Assembly: GCF_002355155.1 (NCBI RefSeq)
Contig: NZ_AP017369.1
Location: forward strand, 1,984,001 to 2,048,000
Length of the DNA stretch: 64,000 bases
Source of the DNA: Corynebacterium suranareeae
GTDB taxonomy: Bacteria; Actinomycetota; Actinomycetes; Mycobacteriales; Mycobacteriaceae
Direction of reading: 5' to 3'
How positions within the stretch are numbered: position 1 is the first letter of the stretch; every line of letters begins with the position of its first letter. Made by a program: the position numbers and the translations under genes. The notes beneath the pieces are model-generated. The model made no database searches, was not told the origin of the DNA, and saw only the letters and a program-made list of their open reading frames with translations. Positions 37,101-45,880 of this stretch are shown piece after piece.

Positions 37101-39612
37101 GTCGCTGCGCAGACCACCGGACCACGCCGTTGTCATCAACAGCAATATCAACCACATCAGCACCGTTGCGAGAAATAGTCTCGGCAATAACGGTGCCGAA
37201 TCGAGCCAACTGCGGGTCAAGATCCGGGTTGTTAATCATCTTCTGCGCAGTCTCAGGGTTAAATTTGAGCAGCTGCTGATTAATAACGTCATTATAAAAT
37301 TCATCACCGCGCAGCTCATCGCCAGTAATCGAAGTTGCTCGCAACGCCGCGATAATATCGTCATGGTTTGACCACAAAGATTTAGCACTCGGCATGTGCT
37401 TCGCCACCGCCACCGGATCAAAACGCAAACCGGTAACCGGATCAGGCTCCACCGTTCCGACATAATCGTCAAGAACAAGTGCTGCGTGCGCACGCACACG
37501 ATCCTCAACAGACGCAGCATTCATTGCTGAGGTCATCGCAGCGATCTGCTCATAATCACCATCGCGAATTGCAGCCATATAGTCGTCGCGATTGACACCA
37601 GGATTAAGCAGGTCGGTCTCTTCTCCACGCAGCATCGCCCAATAGTCCTGCTTTATCGCCATGAGCACATCGTCACCGGCAAAAGTTGGCGTGAAATCAG
37701 GATCTTCCGCATACTGTGCAGAAAGCGCAATCAGTTCTTCAACGCCAAGCTCCTCAGCCACACGTGCACGGGTGAGGGCAACACTGTCACTGAGCCATTT
37801 CAAGCCACTGTCCTCATCATCAAACCACTTTCCGGGACCAGCACCTCGATCACGTGCATCCTGAGCGATCGAAAGTCCTTCGCGCACCATAAAAGAGGAA
37901 CGATTCTTAGTGAAATACGCATCCTGTGCCTGCTCCAACGCACGTGGATGGCGTTCATTAGGTACACCAACAAGACCCTTACCATCCTGTCGTTCAACCT
38001 CCCGACCGAGAGCAAATTTCACAAGATCGACAACTTCTGCCGGACTTGGCTCATAATCGGTAGCCGGTGTCCACGTTCCATCACCATTCTCCATGCGCTC
38101 ACGAGCTCGCAGACGTTCTTCCGCTGTTTGTTCGGCGGAATACTTAATCACAGTGCCAGAATCATAGACACGACCCACCCACTGTTCATTGGCGCGAGTA
38201 TCAGTGAGGCGAATATCAATACGGGTGCCCTCAATACGCACTTTGAGCTGCCCCGGCTCACGATCTGGCTCGATCCTAAAATCCACACCCTCATCGGACA
38301 GGTAGGTCAAAATAGCTTCCGAGCGTGCAATACCCTCGTCGGACATGACTTTATTGGGGTCAATTTTTTGGCTCGCAACATCTGCTGTATCAATCAACCC
38401 AGCACGCAACCAGGATGCTGCAGCTCGATATTCTTTCGCCGTCATAAACTGCCCAATATTAGGCAGTCGCATCTGGTCATTCTCGGTGATGGTACGCCAG
38501 GCAATAGCTTCGCCATTGACCCATTGAGTCAGCGGTCGCACACCACCTTTAGTGTCATCTTCTCGGTGAGTGCCCTCATAGACGTCATTATCCTGCAGAT
38601 GAATGGTTGCTAGATCAAGATCCCTAATCATGCCAACGCTGTCCTCGGACAGCGACAGCAGCTTGGTTCCATGCACACGAACTACTTCACGGTCTGACCA
38701 GCGTGGATCATAAGGCGAAATAGGTAAACGACGACCACCCAGATCAGGACCCTCAGGCAAACCATTAGGTCCAATTGCAGCGCCGACCATCTTGTCGAAA
38801 CGATGACGCAATGCCTGATAGCCCTTTGAGCTTTCACCATCGCGAGCAATCGCATTAAACATAGGTGCTGCGTGAGGCGCTACCTCAGCAAAGGCAGCAT
38901 TGACAGAGGCGAAAAATGCCTGAGTACTCCCCCGCTGCTCTACTGGTTCGTAGGCTGCGAGATGCTCATCAACAAGCGCTCGGATCGCACGGCCATCAGA
39001 AGCACTAAGCTGCGACACCCCAGCATTAACGTGTGTACCCCAGGTACCAAACATCTCGACACCTTCATAGAAGGCGTATTCCTGAAAATAACTCTCCATC
39101 GGATCAATGTCAGGTAGCCCAGCACTTTCTGACTGACGGGCTGATTCTTGTGCAGACACCTGTTCTGCCTGCGCAGTAGCTTGGTCGCGTTCCTGGAAGA
39201 TAGCTGCTTGTTCTTGTGCACGCTGTTCAGCTTCAACCTGTGCTTGTAACTGCTGCTGCACCAGCACATCATGTGATGTCTTAATAGAGATATAAGACTT
39301 TGAGTTAAGTATGTTTTGTCGTGTCACACCAGCAAACTGTGGTCGGTGCACACCGCCATGAGCTTGAGCATCAGCAGCAAAGGCATCATCGAAAGACGCA
39401 AACATGATGGCGCCATAGGTCGCTTCATCATTAAGGTCTAAGCCTTTATTATTTGCTGCGTGCTGGTTCGCAAAGGCACGTGCCAACTGATAGATACGCG
39501 CGGCATCCTGATCGCCCAGTGGAGACTTACCCCAGTGATCTTTTTGACCCCACTCTGAGCGCGCCATCTCAAGCGATCGCTCAAAAGCGTGTCGAAATAA
39601 AGTTTTGGACAT
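33829..39612 (-). CDS. Single-chain RNA polymerase-like protein (beta plus beta-prime catalytic regions)
   Basis: 1927 codons. A beta-type part has GWNFEDGIIVS (near residue 1122) and GDKLSDFHGNKGVI (near 1155), matching RpoB's NYEDAI and GDKxxxRHGNKG with both Lys. A beta-prime part has FDGDFDGDSVG (near 1585), matching the NADFDGD Mg-binding loop with all three Asp, then SGAKGSPGKLKEY (near 1730), a bridge-helix match, and a trigger-loop-like stretch near 1770. The first ~1000 residues are less conserved. CGP3 of C. glutamicum has a comparable fused polymerase (NCgl1702, from memory), next to the CglI genes as here. ATG 39612 has the SD GGAGGA. Codons after about residue 1836 in this frame look non-coding. 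Confidence 0.8.
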   Translation of the reverse strand: MSKTLFRHAFERSLEMARSEWGQKDHWGKSPLGDQDAARIYQLARAFANQHAANNKGLDLNDEATYGAIMFASFDDAFAADAQAHGGVHRPQFAGVTRQNILNSKSYISIKTSHDVLVQQQLQAQVEAEQRAQEQAAIFQERDQATAQAEQVSAQESARQSESAGLPDIDPMESYFQEYAFYEGVEMFGTWGTHVNAGVSQLSASDGRAIRALVDEHLAAYEPVEQRGSTQAFFASVNAAFAEVAPHAAPMFNAIARDGESSKGYQALRHRFDKMVGAAIGPNGLPEGPDLGGRRLPISPYDPRWSDREVVRVHGTKLLSLSEDSVGMIRDLDLATIHLQDNDVYEGTHREDDTKGGVRPLTQWVNGEAIAWRTITENDQMRLPNIGQFMTAKEYRAAASWLRAGLIDTADVASQKIDPNKVMSDEGIARSEAILTYLSDEGVDFRIEPDREPGQLKVRIEGTRIDIRLTDTRANEQWVGRVYDSGTVIKYSAEQTAEERLRARERMENGDGTWTPATDYEPSPAEVVDLVKFALGREVERQDGKGLVGVPNERHPRALEQAQDAYFTKNRSSFMVREGLSIAQDARDRGAGPGKWFDDEDSGLKWLSDSVALTRARVAEELGVEELIALSAQYAEDPDFTPTFAGDDVLMAIKQDYWAMLRGEETDLLNPGVNRDDYMAAIRDGDYEQIAAMTSAMNAASVEDRVRAHAALVLDDYVGTVEPDPVTGLRFDPVAVAKHMPSAKSLWSNHDDIIAALRATSITGDELRGDEFYNDVINQQLLKFNPETAQKMINNPDLDPQLARFGTVIAETISRNGADVVDIAVDDNGVVRWSAQRRVGAKDSRVTDSKGQVRGERTRHVQGEIGQIFTRGEHGEIVTKFNGSENYMFAPGYTASVVPQKPSETKSLEERTKLKGYEQVMSEALAYRVREDLMFTERSRVGATTSINSAYKRLYDNRFPVDFFERSAEEGLSDEWRAALLETASLRVRYDNSIRDGANVMEDIRAQQRGFDARNDNSRDALVLTGGRNISVLDVDAGAGFFDPMMTGMAANQGSVRYLLPSAQVGADGMITPGDPADRVPVAAHPEAWAMGFDPHDRQNMTFSNIMQASAVTGGARTAMTQLHGWNFEDGIIVSADFANTHVIRDTEDKMRPLVAGDKLSDFHGNKGVIALVVDPAMSDADARAAGLESEVAFFRDNPDLEVVMSPFSAISRFNGGTARELMNDPQDVTFRNNDGSTRVQPGASGDLNFIVTHMAVDAKTNVYDEDAVREGQGRKASSQLAWVLQAQECHEIMEHFYGTNVSALSNFQEYLRVTGLDVTPYGELREGLSESNEQRNVIEMPSIYDEGGNLNDRVNRAQVREAFVEQISRAGGVMEIPFQLQLRNGAQLEESPNNPGMYQLPLLSPHLRSDEDLADGSTSRHEYTTRYMSIFDTCYKLAEEQAKIDALRQEEAEHGTLPRAAEKRLSESQKFVDQAQKKVQASFDGIANDIVASRIETKNNLFKDGFMSARQSHSATAVWTGDPRLAVDEVAMNSSMARELGVLDNGYAMVWRDPVIRDGGVRYLRVVINEDLHGVAVNPVSVKSFDGDFDGDSVGLVGNLPKKAHEEALSRLTVEANMLDLGDGKRMEDGSMFYGLTLHDSLDVQVAQHHDPAMAENMKVIVSELNRYQREYEAGEISREELLEVNRAHMDDLNEHYAQAFANRDGLVTLRFDGMENHMSSVAQCFETGAKGSPGKLKEYATYIGADPEQGFKDIGQPTAQALRSHYEGSQKATAIKVLFTGVAGKKEQEMVALCRNLGLTKEAMAASAPAQQSILQAKHDPIDALYRAETLMGPWVIFIKVTRCVEARMSKVAMNGRWSRMTTTSLFRPPRMNGYSSTWRCTPMTRAWVFLLALTRWRRSRKNSLMSRAICVCSATMSCRLRLSH
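34105..34111 (-). other. Candidate -1 ribosomal frameshift heptamer
   Basis: On the - strand the bases read G GGC CCG in the polymerase frame, fitting the X XXY YYZ slippery pattern. A one-base back-step yields ...MGP then VGDLYQGHK in the frame of 33095-34105. C in the Y positions is less slippery than A or T, so a real one-base deletion or an assembly error must also be considered. Confidence 0.45.
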
Positions 39613-40035
39613 AATAAAGTCCTCCCTTTTCTTTATTCTTTTGTCATATCACTAGTGGATATGCGGATGTGTGTTATTACATCCATAATCATACTCTAAA
39701 ACTTAATTGTTTTTAAAGTACTTTTAGAACTAAAAATTAAAGTTGAAAACTTAGGTCTTCAGGTCACCGACAACCTCGCTTATGCCTAAAAATTTGTACT
39801 CACCCGCCCTTGCGCATTAGGATTCTCTCAGCTAAGACATGTTCACCACGGCACCTAAAAAGACACCATCTTGAGCCGCACATTCGTTCACTACATTCAC
39901 TGAAAAATCTTGTTGACCACTGATAACTAACAAGAAGCGGCAAATATGTGCGGCTTGGCATAAACTGTGTCAATCGGTACCTGTGTAATAGACACACGGT
40001 AAACACGCACAAGATAAAACATTGCGAGATTTTTC
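39613..40035. promoter_or_regulatory. Divergent 423-bp region with clustered GCCGC sites
   Basis: It separates the polymerase operon (-) from the restriction operon (+). The polymerase side is AT-rich (39690-39750). The restriction side has the inverted repeat AGCCGCACAT (39874-39883) / ATGTGCGGCT (39946-39955). GCCGC (either strand) occurs at 39875-39879, 39937-39941 and 39950-39954, the sequence recognised by the CglI nuclease. I see no firm -35/-10 for either operon. Confidence 0.45.
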
Positions 40036-41127
40036 ATGAGTACAAAACCCACTATTGTGTCCACATTTTCTGGTTGTGGTGGTCTTGATCTTGGCCTCCA
40101 AGAGGTCGGCTTTGACCCCATTTGGGCCAACGACTTCTCAAAAGAAGCAGTCGAAACCTATAGGCACAACATCGGTGACCACATTGTTCACGGTGACATC
40201 ACTGAGATTGATCCATTTACTGATGACACCATCCCTGACGGCGATCTTGTCACAGGTGGTTTCCCCTGCCAGGATTTCTCCATGATTTGGAAGCGCCCCG
40301 GACTCGACGGCAAGCGTGGCACCCTATACCAAAATTTTCGTGATTTTGTTGCAGCAAAAAAGCCTAAAGCCTTTATCGCAGAAAACGTCAAGGGACTCCT
40401 TACGGCGAACCAACACAAGGCTATTAAGACCATCATCGAAGACCTCGAAGCTGTAGAACCTGGCTACATCGTCAAGCCCCGCCTGTACAACTTCGCTGAG
40501 TACGGTGTCCCGCAATTCCGTGAACGTGTGCTCATTGTCGGCATTCGTCGTGATACTGGCTTTGACTTCAAACACCCCGCCCCCACCCACGGCCCTCGCG
40601 GTGACATGCCTTATAAGACTGCCGGCGAAGCGCTCACAGACGTTGAAAAAGTACCCTTCAACAACAACCACATGAAGATCATGCCTCGCACCATTGAAGT
40701 GCTTAAGCGCATCCCTGAGGGTGAGAACTTCACGGCTATCCCCAAGGATGACCCTTTCTACGTCAAGGGCATGATTAGCCACGTTTACCGTCGCTTGCAC
40801 CGTGATGAGCCGTCCAAAACCCTTATCGCCGGTGGCGGCGGGGGTACATGGGGATACCATTATGAGGAAAATCGAGCATTGACCAACCGCGAGCGGGCTA
40901 GAATTCAATCGTTCCCCGATGACTTTGAGTTTTTGGGATCAAACACTGAAGTCCGCCGCCAAATCGGTAATGCGGTCCCTCCTGTGGGTATGCACGCTGT
41001 GGGTGAACGACTGATGAACTTGTACACCGGGAATTACACCCCCGTCGATCTAGAGGAACAGCACGCGTACTTGCAGACGCTCACCATTAAGGAACGTCTC
41101 GCGCTGGCTGATCAGGAAGCTGATTAA
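40036..41127 (+). CDS. cglIM: C5 cytosine DNA methyltransferase, CglI-type
   Basis: 363 aa. The motifs are: I FSGCGGLDLGLQEVG (AdoMet site, residue ~10), IV GGFPCQDFS with the catalytic Cys near residue 76, VI ENVKGL (near 117), VIII RERVLIVGIRR (near 160), and X QIGNAVPP (near 315). The variable target-recognition part lies about 200-290. It is the first of three genes (methyltransferase, PLD nuclease, DEAD-Z1 motor) arranged as in the CglI and NgoAVII systems, so it should protect GCCGC-type sites. The symbol is by analogy and needs sequence comparison. The next gene starts 8 bases downstream. Confidence 0.85.
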   Translation: MSTKPTIVSTFSGCGGLDLGLQEVGFDPIWANDFSKEAVETYRHNIGDHIVHGDITEIDPFTDDTIPDGDLVTGGFPCQDFSMIWKRPGLDGKRGTLYQNFRDFVAAKKPKAFIAENVKGLLTANQHKAIKTIIEDLEAVEPGYIVKPRLYNFAEYGVPQFRERVLIVGIRRDTGFDFKHPAPTHGPRGDMPYKTAGEALTDVEKVPFNNNHMKIMPRTIEVLKRIPEGENFTAIPKDDPFYVKGMISHVYRRLHRDEPSKTLIAGGGGGTWGYHYEENRALTNRERARIQSFPDDFEFLGSNTEVRRQIGNAVPPVGMHAVGERLMNLYTGNYTPVDLEEQHAYLQTLTIKERLALADQEAD

Positions 41128-41135
41128 GTAGATAT

Positions 41136-42209
41136 ATGAAGCCCACCGTTAATGTTGTGTTCAATGCGCATCGACCTAACGATACGCAGCCGTTGGATAA
41201 GTTCTTTGATAAAGAACTCAAAGACACGCATCATCTCGATATAACGGTGGGCTATATCAGTGAGAAATCACTGCGGTATTTGCGCGATATTCTCGAAGAA
41301 AAGACCAACATCACCGCCAACCTCACGTGTGGAATGCACGCTTGTGAAGGCATGACTGCCCCGCAATTACATTACGCACGTGAATTACACACGTTCCTCA
41401 GTAACAACAATCGTGGCGGAGTTTTCGTACTTCCTCGCCTGCGATACCACGGTAAAATTTATCTTTTTCACCAACGCACAGCGCCAGATCCAAAAGCATA
41501 TATCGGCAGTGCAAATCTCTCGGCCATCATTCCCGGCCACGCATCAACTTTCGAGACCGGTGTCATGCTTGACCCCGCGCCTACCGAACTCATCCAACAT
41601 CTTCAACGTGATGTTGAGCCGCTTAAAGTACCCATCGACGAATATCACGTCCCCATTGTCGCTGATCAAAACGCCCTGATGCGGGGCGTGTCCAGGGCTG
41701 CACCAATGTCAACGTCCCATGTCGTTGCAGTCATGTCTAGCCCTGCTCAATACACCTTTGATCTTCCGCTAAAAGCCCACCCAAAAAGCAGCCTCAACGC
41801 TCACCTTGGCGGTGACGGTGGGCGAATGCAAAAAACCGGACGAAGACTTTCCCGCAAATGGTATGAGGGTGAGCTCATTGTTGATGAGAAATATCGCGAT
41901 CTGCCTGGATACCCACAAAAAGGAGTGCCATTTACAGTCATCACTGATGATGGATGGACTTTTGAATGCAAGACCAGCGGTGACGGTGGTAAAAATCTTC
42001 GAAGTGTTGGCAGTCTTGAGACCTTCGGTGCCTGGATGAAGTCACGGCTTATCGACGCCGGTGCACTTGAGTTCGGTGAAACGGCCACCGAAAAAAACAT
42101 CGAACGATTTGGACGATCCCATCTCACAATGAAGTACCACCCCGACTACAATGTCTGGTCATTCGATCTCAGCACTATTACGCCAATCCACCACACTGAA
42201 CAGGACTAG
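41136..42209 (+). CDS. cglIR: CglI/NgoAVII-type restriction nuclease, PLD family
   Basis: 357 aa. The N-terminal half is a phospholipase-D-like nuclease domain with YHGKIYLFHQ (H-x-K, near residue 104) followed by KAYIGSANLS (the usual S/N residues). The C-terminal ~150 residues probably form the B3-like DNA-recognition domain of this family (PQKGVPFTVITDDGWTFECK). In CglI and NgoAVII, R dimers bind 5'-GCCGC and cut a few bases away once activated by the motor subunit. There is no strong ribosome site; translation may be coupled to the methyltransferase gene. Confidence 0.85.
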   Translation: MKPTVNVVFNAHRPNDTQPLDKFFDKELKDTHHLDITVGYISEKSLRYLRDILEEKTNITANLTCGMHACEGMTAPQLHYARELHTFLSNNNRGGVFVLPRLRYHGKIYLFHQRTAPDPKAYIGSANLSAIIPGHASTFETGVMLDPAPTELIQHLQRDVEPLKVPIDEYHVPIVADQNALMRGVSRAAPMSTSHVVAVMSSPAQYTFDLPLKAHPKSSLNAHLGGDGGRMQKTGRRLSRKWYEGELIVDEKYRDLPGYPQKGVPFTVITDDGWTFECKTSGDGGKNLRSVGSLETFGAWMKSRLIDAGALEFGETATEKNIERFGRSHLTMKYHPDYNVWSFDLSTITPIHHTEQD

Positions 42210-42210
42210 T

Positions 42211-44109
42211 ATGAGCGCACCATCACATCTTGAAATTTATACTCAAAGCATCAAAGACAATCCAGACCTCAATACCAAAGTCACACAAACTATCAACGCT
42301 TTCAACGAAACAGTTTTAGCGGACTACGATTATTTTGGTGATCGGCAGGTACTTCTTTACGGTGATGTCCAAAGTGGTAAAACGTCACACATGCTGGGTA
42401 TTGTCGCTGACTGTTTAGACAAAAACTTCAACACAATTATCATTCTCACCTCGCCTAATATTCGTCTCGTACAACAAACCTATGACCGTGTATTCCAGTC
42501 TTTTTCCAACGTACTAGTGTGCGACAAAGATGACTTTAACGACTTCCGAGCTAATCAAAACCGAACCATTCCTCAAAAGTCAATCATCGTCATAGGAAAA
42601 ATCCCGGCTGTGCTTGATAAGTGGATAGAGACTTTTGATCAAACACAAGCCCTTAGTGGGAACCCTGTACTCATCATTGATGATGAGGCGGACGCAACAA
42701 GCCTTAACACTAAAGTAAACAAAAACGAAGTATCCACCATCAATGACAACCTCAGAAGCATCCGTGAACTTGCTACTGGATGCGTCTATCTTCAGGTGAC
42801 AGGCACACCCCAGGCTGTACTTCTACAAACCATCGAAAGCGGTTGGACTGCCGAACAAGCGCTGCATTTCGCTCCCGGTGATAAATACATCGGTGGATCA
42901 CAATTTTTCAACGAATTCCCTAGCCCCTACACCCGACTATTCGCAAACACAGAACAAGATGAGCATCGCCACCTTATTGACGCTGTACACACATTTATGT
43001 TGACAGCAGCGATGTTCAAGATCAACGGTGAGACCCTGTGCAACATGCTGGTGCATCCCAGCCACACCGGTGCAATGCACGATGATTACAGCACCAATGT
43101 GAAAGCAATTATCGCAGATACATTCTCTCGTTTTGATGAGCTCGAAATTCAACAGTCTTTAAGACAGTCCTATGAGCAAATCTGCCAAACATATACCGAG
43201 GCACCGTCATTAAAGACCACCCTTGGCGTTGTGAAATTCATGGAAAAGGATTTCAACACCTACATCATTAACAGCAAAAATAAGACAGACGAATCTGATT
43301 GGGCTAGTGGTTACAACATTGTCATCGGTGGTAACTCCCTTGGACGTGGCTTAACATTCGACAACTTACAAACCGTTTTCTACGTGCGCGAATCCAAGCG
43401 ACCACAGGCAGACACCCTGTGGCAGCACGCCCGCATGTTTGGCTACAAACGCCACAAAGACACCATGCGCGTGTTCATGCCGGCCACTATTGCTCAAACC
43501 TTCCAAGAGGTCTATCTCGGCAACGAAGCTATTAAAAATCAGCTCGATCATGGCACGCATATCAACGACATTCGAGTCATTTTAGGTGATGGTGTCGCAC
43601 CTACTCGTGGCAATGTTCTCGACAAACGCAAAGTTGGAAAACTCAGCGGTGGTGTCAACTACTTTGCTGCTGATCCTAAAATCAAGAATCTCGAAGCGCT
43701 CGACAACAAACTCTTGGCCTACTTGGACAAGCACGGTGAGGACTCCACCATCGGTATGCGGGCGATGATCACCATTCTCAACGCCTTTACTGTAGACCCC
43801 AACGACCTCGATCTCGCTACATTCAAAGCCGCACTCCTTGACTTTGAGCGCAACCAACCTCATCTCACAGCGCGTATAGTGCTGCGAACAAACCGTAAGG
43901 TCAATCAGGGTACAGGTGCCCTGCTCTCCCCTACTGACCAAGCACTCAGCCGTGAAGAAGTCACACACCCATTATTGATCCTGTACCGCATTGAAGGTGT
44001 TAACGATGCTGCTGCGCAAAGAGGTGAACCTACATGGTCAAGCGATCCTATTTGGGTCCCAAACATTAAGCTGCCGGGTCAACGTCAATTCTGGCGCGTA
44101 GACAACTAA
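42211..44109 (+). CDS. cglIIR: DEAD-Z1 translocase subunit of the CglI-type system
   Basis: 632 aa. The atypical Walker A GDVQSGKTSHML is near residue 51 and the DEAD-box Walker B IIDDEADATS near 157. The Z1 domain follows, with NSLGRGLTFDNLQTVFYV and WQHARMFGYKR as motor motifs V/VI-like blocks. The last ~150 residues match the unique C-domain position. In CglI this subunit hydrolyses ATP to move along DNA and switch on the nuclease. ATG 42211 starts one base after the nuclease's TAG; the frame is open upstream. A strong bidirectional terminator follows. Confidence 0.88.
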   Translation: MSAPSHLEIYTQSIKDNPDLNTKVTQTINAFNETVLADYDYFGDRQVLLYGDVQSGKTSHMLGIVADCLDKNFNTIIILTSPNIRLVQQTYDRVFQSFSNVLVCDKDDFNDFRANQNRTIPQKSIIVIGKIPAVLDKWIETFDQTQALSGNPVLIIDDEADATSLNTKVNKNEVSTINDNLRSIRELATGCVYLQVTGTPQAVLLQTIESGWTAEQALHFAPGDKYIGGSQFFNEFPSPYTRLFANTEQDEHRHLIDAVHTFMLTAAMFKINGETLCNMLVHPSHTGAMHDDYSTNVKAIIADTFSRFDELEIQQSLRQSYEQICQTYTEAPSLKTTLGVVKFMEKDFNTYIINSKNKTDESDWASGYNIVIGGNSLGRGLTFDNLQTVFYVRESKRPQADTLWQHARMFGYKRHKDTMRVFMPATIAQTFQEVYLGNEAIKNQLDHGTHINDIRVILGDGVAPTRGNVLDKRKVGKLSGGVNYFAADPKIKNLEALDNKLLAYLDKHGEDSTIGMRAMITILNAFTVDPNDLDLATFKAALLDFERNQPHLTARIVLRTNRKVNQGTGALLSPTDQALSREEVTHPLLILYRIEGVNDAAAQRGEPTWSSDPIWVPNIKLPGQRQFWRVDN

Positions 44110-44134
44110 GTCTCACGCTATCACCAAAAACACA

Positions 44135-44172
44135 CAAACACCGCTGTGGAATACTTTCCACAGCGGTGTTTG
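44135..44172. terminator. Bidirectional terminator
   Basis: CAAACACCGCTGTGGAA (44135-44151) pairs perfectly with TTCCACAGCGGTGTTTG (44156-44172), 17 bp with a 4-base loop. It lies between the restriction operon and the convergent coupling-protein C-part gene. Confidence 0.85.
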
Positions 44173-44189
44173 TTATCTCTCAACTACAA

Positions 44190-45713
44190 CTAAACACCTT
44201 CAATGCGCCTAAAGGCTCGCGCGACTTCTTTATCAAAGTGACCTTGGGCAAGATCACGCCAATGCGGAAGCTTCACCAACATCATGCGGAATGCTCGGGT
44301 GGTCTTATATTTACCCATAGCAGACAGCGGATCATCGTCTGTACCAGATAGCGCCTCTTCCCCCTCAGCGTAGACACGCGACTGCTCCACCCCTGCCTGG
44401 GCACGCATAAGTGCAATATCTTCCTGCGACAACGCTTCGATCAGCACAGTGCCATCGACAGCATTAACCAAGCCGTTGTTAGCAGTCACCCGGAAATTCG
44501 GATCTTGAGCAAAGGCATGGACGCATTCATCATATGCGGCAGTGAGCTCATCTTCGAGTGAATCCTGCAGGATGCGGTCGAATTGATCAACCAGCATATC
44601 TCGTGACACCTTGCCTTCGGCATAACGCTTCAACTGCATGTCAGCGAGCTTATGTTCTGCATTCTCCTGATCATGGATGAACTCATCGTTGACCTCCGCT
44701 TCTTCTGCCAGAGACTTCTTTTCAATCTTCACGCCAGTAGCGACTGGAAAACCTTGTGAACTGTCTTCAAAATCATCATCAAAGTCGTCGTACTCTGATT
44801 CCATGAAGTCACGTGCGTTCATTACAGCTTCATTAGCCTCATCATAATCTGGCGCGTCATCGTACTCGTCTTTCGCAATCATCGTATCTACGATGTCCAT
44901 GATTTCTGCCGAGTACACATCCATATCCAGGCGTGCAATATCTGAGTCATCAAGCCCAGTCGCCTTTTTGTAAATATCGACGGCACGCTGAGTACGAATC
45001 GACTGCGCCATACGCTTTTCCAGCATCGCCATAAAGTCCGGTGCATTTTGATTCACATCGAATTCATTGGCGCTCGACAGTGTTGGGATAGTCTGCAACG
45101 AGTATTCGCGACCCGGTTGGATAATCTGGTTAGCAAACAGCATGAAACTCATCGGCCAAATCGTTTCATTGCGTGACCACACCGGATACTGACCTGCACG
45201 GAAAACAACGGCATTCTGCGATGGCAGAGTATTTAGGTCATTATAAGACACCACCGGCTCTTTCTCAGTTGCAGACGTATACGACACTTTGCCCTCGGTG
45301 CGCATAACTAACTGAGCCAAGTCACGGGTCACTGTCTTTGAGTTCCTGCGTACAACATGCCGTTCACCTGACCAGTCCACCAACGTCTTAATCATTGTTT
45401 CGTCTGTGGATTTCAAGAAAATAATATTGGACGTGTTGTGGGTCGGGATCATATCGTCAGTGATGTAGAGATGGTCACGGTCGGCAATGCTGATGCATTG
45501 CACGGTGTCGCGACGAGAGAACTCTACAGAGACGATTTCGTTGTTTGCTGCCGGCACATCGAGGCGTGCCCGATCTGCTGGATCGAAGTTGTCTAAGATC
45601 TCTGGCGCCGGCGCTGTGACACCAGGTAGAAACACCCTATCCCCTCGTGCCAGCATCGCTTGAAGCTCTGCCGTGGTGACGATTCTGCGCTCGCCGGCAA
45701 TTGTCTGCGTCAT
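44190..45713 (-). CDS. Coupling protein (VirD4/TraG-type), C-terminal part with IntC
   Basis: 507 aa. Residues 1-93 are a C-terminal intein half ending CISIADRDHLYITDD.IPTHN, with Cys at the class 3 block F position and the terminal His-Asn. Residue 94 is Thr, the first C-extein residue. The remaining 414 residues start TSNIIFLKSTDETMIKTLVD, matching the motif after the conserved 'GN' in VirD4/TraG ATPases, followed by an acidic C-terminal tail. Splicing with the protein from 48861-52079 would rebuild a ~1405-aa coupling protein. ATG 45713 follows GAAGGGG. On its own it lacks the Walker motifs. Confidence 0.88.
   Translation of the reverse strand: MTQTIAGERRIVTTAELQAMLARGDRVFLPGVTAPAPEILDNFDPADRARLDVPAANNEIVSVEFSRRDTVQCISIADRDHLYITDDMIPTHNTSNIIFLKSTDETMIKTLVDWSGERHVVRRNSKTVTRDLAQLVMRTEGKVSYTSATEKEPVVSYNDLNTLPSQNAVVFRAGQYPVWSRNETIWPMSFMLFANQIIQPGREYSLQTIPTLSSANEFDVNQNAPDFMAMLEKRMAQSIRTQRAVDIYKKATGLDDSDIARLDMDVYSAEIMDIVDTMIAKDEYDDAPDYDEANEAVMNARDFMESEYDDFDDDFEDSSQGFPVATGVKIEKKSLAEEAEVNDEFIHDQENAEHKLADMQLKRYAEGKVSRDMLVDQFDRILQDSLEDELTAAYDECVHAFAQDPNFRVTANNGLVNAVDGTVLIEALSQEDIALMRAQAGVEQSRVYAEGEEALSGTDDDPLSAMGKYKTTRAFRMMLVKLPHWRDLAQGHFDKEVARAFRRIEGV
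45435..45713 (-). other. C-terminal split-intein half (IntC)
   Basis: 93 residues. RRIVTTAELQAML...RVFLP resembles the linker region of phage terminase-type inteins. Block F/G end in THN before Thr+1. There is no in-cis endonuclease domain. Confidence 0.85.
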
Positions 45714-45810
45714 ATTATAAACCCCTTCAATTAAATCAAGTAATTAATATACTAACTTAATTAAGTTTATTTTTTAAGATTTACTATGCTCTACGCAAAC
45801 GCACCCAGAA

Positions 45811-45880
45811 TCACCATAAGCACCGTTTCCAGACGCAGAAACTAATTGAGCATATTGTAAAATATAGCTATGCTGACAAT
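45811..45880 (+). repeat. Direct repeat copy A (partner 46919-46988)
   Basis: 70 bases matching 46919-46988 with four mismatches. Both include a TTGTAAAATATAGCTATG block and an ATG. In the partner this is the start of the endonuclease gene; here it is followed by a 24-codon remnant. Confidence 0.88.

Noticed and set aside
37948..38613. 221-codon + strand open frame
   Set aside because: Antisense to the RNA polymerase-like gene; composition typical of a shadow frame.
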